Positions 4,717 to 5,635 of a DNA stretch of 5,635 nucleotides are shown here, piece after piece (position 1 is the stretch's first letter; each line of letters starts with the position of its first letter). The DNA is from Gammaproteobacteria bacterium (lineage in GTDB: Bacteria; Pseudomonadota; Gammaproteobacteria; Pseudomonadales; Pseudomonadaceae). The notes under the pieces are model-generated. The model searched no databases. It worked only from the letters and a program-made list of their open reading frames with translations, and was not told the origin of the DNA. The stretch is taken from positions 1 through 5,635 of the forward strand of contig JAAZCO010000271.1 in the NCBI GenBank assembly GCA_012513235.1. The letters run 5' to 3'. Made by a program: the position numbers and the translations under genes.

Positions 4717-5622
4717 ATGACGACTGATATCCAGCCCGATTTATCGGCGTTAACGCGATTTCTGGATGCCGCATGGTTACAGCGTGGCTTGGCGGATAAC
4801 ACACGCATGGCCTATCGCAGTGATTTGGAGCAGTTTGCTCAGTGGCTATTGTTGCGTGGGCAAGCGCTGCAAGATGTGCGTCGTGAGACCTTGCTTGAAT
4901 ATTTAAGTTGGCGCTTAGAGGCGGGTTATAAAGCGCGTTCGAGTGCGCGGTTTTTGTCGGGTGCGCGCGGTTTTTATCAGTATTTGCTGGAAGAAGGCTC
5001 GATTATCGAAAATCCAACATTGCAAATCGAGTTACCGCAAATAGGTCGTTCTTTACCAGACACTTTATCGGAAGCGGATGTTGAAGCCTTACTGGCTGCG
5101 CCGGATATTGAAGAAGTGTTGGGCCTGCGTGATCGCTGCATGCTGGAAGTTTTATATGCCTGCGGGTTGCGGGTCACAGAGCTTATCAGCCTAACCCTTG
5201 ATCAGCTCAATCTGCGCCAAGGCGTGGTGCGGGTGATGGGTAAAGGCTCGAAAGAGCGCCTCGTACCGCTGGGTGAAACAGCATTAGATTGGTTGGTGCT
5301 TTATATCAAAGAAGGGCGCGGCGAGTTGCTCAATGCAGCCTCAACCGATGTGCTATTTCCCAGTCAACGCGGCCAACAAATGACCCGCCAGACTTTTTGG
5401 CATCGCATTAAAATCCATGCGAAGCAGGCGGGTATCAGCAAGCCACTGTCGCCACACACCTTGCGCCATGCTTTTGCTACGCATTTGCTCAACCATGGTG
5501 CGGATTTACGCGTCGTGCAGATGCTACTCGGGCACAGTGACTTATCCACGACACAGATTTATACCCATGTGGCTAAAGCGCGCCTACAAGCCATTCATAG
5601 CGAGCATCATCCGCGCGGCTAA
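4717..5622 (+). CDS. xerD: Site-specific tyrosine recombinase XerD
   Basis: XerD acts with XerC at the chromosomal dif site, under FtsK control at the division septum, to resolve chromosome dimers. The 301 residues are of normal length. The N-terminal SAM-like DNA-binding domain covers about 8-95 and the catalytic domain about 115-295. The full catalytic set is visible: Arg152 (GLRVTEL), Lys176 (MGKGSKE), His247 and Arg250 (SPHTLRHAFATHLLNHG), His273 (LLGHSDLSTTQ) and nucleophile Tyr282 (IYTHV). NHGADLRVVQMLLGHSDLS and the ending HSEHHPRG are XerD-like; XerC usually has a DLRGVQELLGHANLS form. The ATG at 4717 has AAGG (4703-4706) upstream. It follows the terminator and repeat region, so it is probably transcribed separately from the ribosomal operon. 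The gene normally found after it in pseudomonads (dsbC) would lie beyond the window. Confidence 0.96.
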   Translation: MTTDIQPDLSALTRFLDAAWLQRGLADNTRMAYRSDLEQFAQWLLLRGQALQDVRRETLLEYLSWRLEAGYKARSSARFLSGARGFYQYLLEEGSIIENPTLQIELPQIGRSLPDTLSEADVEALLAAPDIEEVLGLRDRCMLEVLYACGLRVTELISLTLDQLNLRQGVVRVMGKGSKERLVPLGETALDWLVLYIKEGRGELLNAASTDVLFPSQRGQQMTRQTFWHRIKIHAKQAGISKPLSPHTLRHAFATHLLNHGADLRVVQMLLGHSDLSTTQIYTHVAKARLQAIHSEHHPRG

Positions 5623-5635
5623 GCTGTATGTATTC

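Overview
The window looks like a chromosomal housekeeping locus of a gammaproteobacterium close to Pseudomonas (order Pseudomonadales). The gene run ffh-rpsP-rimM-trmD-rplS followed by xerD is the arrangement I recall from Pseudomonas. The RimM, TrmD, bL19 and Ffh proteins read like pseudomonad versions, for example the FYWHQLEGL stretch of RimM and the EDSFSDGLLDCPHYTRP stretch of TrmD. Species assignment is not possible from this sequence alone.

Layout: (1) positions 4-594, minus strand, a YceF-type Maf nucleotide pyrophosphatase. (2) 595-769, a divergent intergenic region with a candidate ffh promoter and a possible structured ffh leader. (3) 770-2149, ffh, the protein of the signal recognition particle. 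(4) 2150-2275, a gap with a good candidate promoter (TAGAAT plus GC-rich discriminator) and a hairpin leader for the ribosomal operon. (5) 2276-4234, the tightly packed operon rpsP-rimM-trmD-rplS, closed by a strong Rho-independent terminator at 4252-4284. (6) 4285-4716, a non-coding stretch holding two related ~100-bp palindromic elements in opposite orientation. (7) 4717-5622, xerD, the tyrosine recombinase of chromosome dimer resolution.

The operon makes two ribosomal proteins (bS16, bL19), the 30S maturation factor RimM and the tRNA m1G37 methyltransferase TrmD. Together with Ffh it forms a translation and protein-targeting block. XerD and Maf are unrelated housekeeping functions.

The most interesting part is 4360-4623. 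Two elements share a conserved core (30 of 34 positions identical), but their outer arms differ in sequence and each is self-complementary (14 bp perfect; 17 of 18 bp). The inner hairpin also changed in a compensatory way and keeps a GGA loop. This pattern fits selection for a folded RNA or DNA structure, or a mobile palindromic repeat. A second point is the trmD start: a well-placed ATG overlapping the rimM stop is out of frame by one base, so the gene appears to rely on a TTG start.
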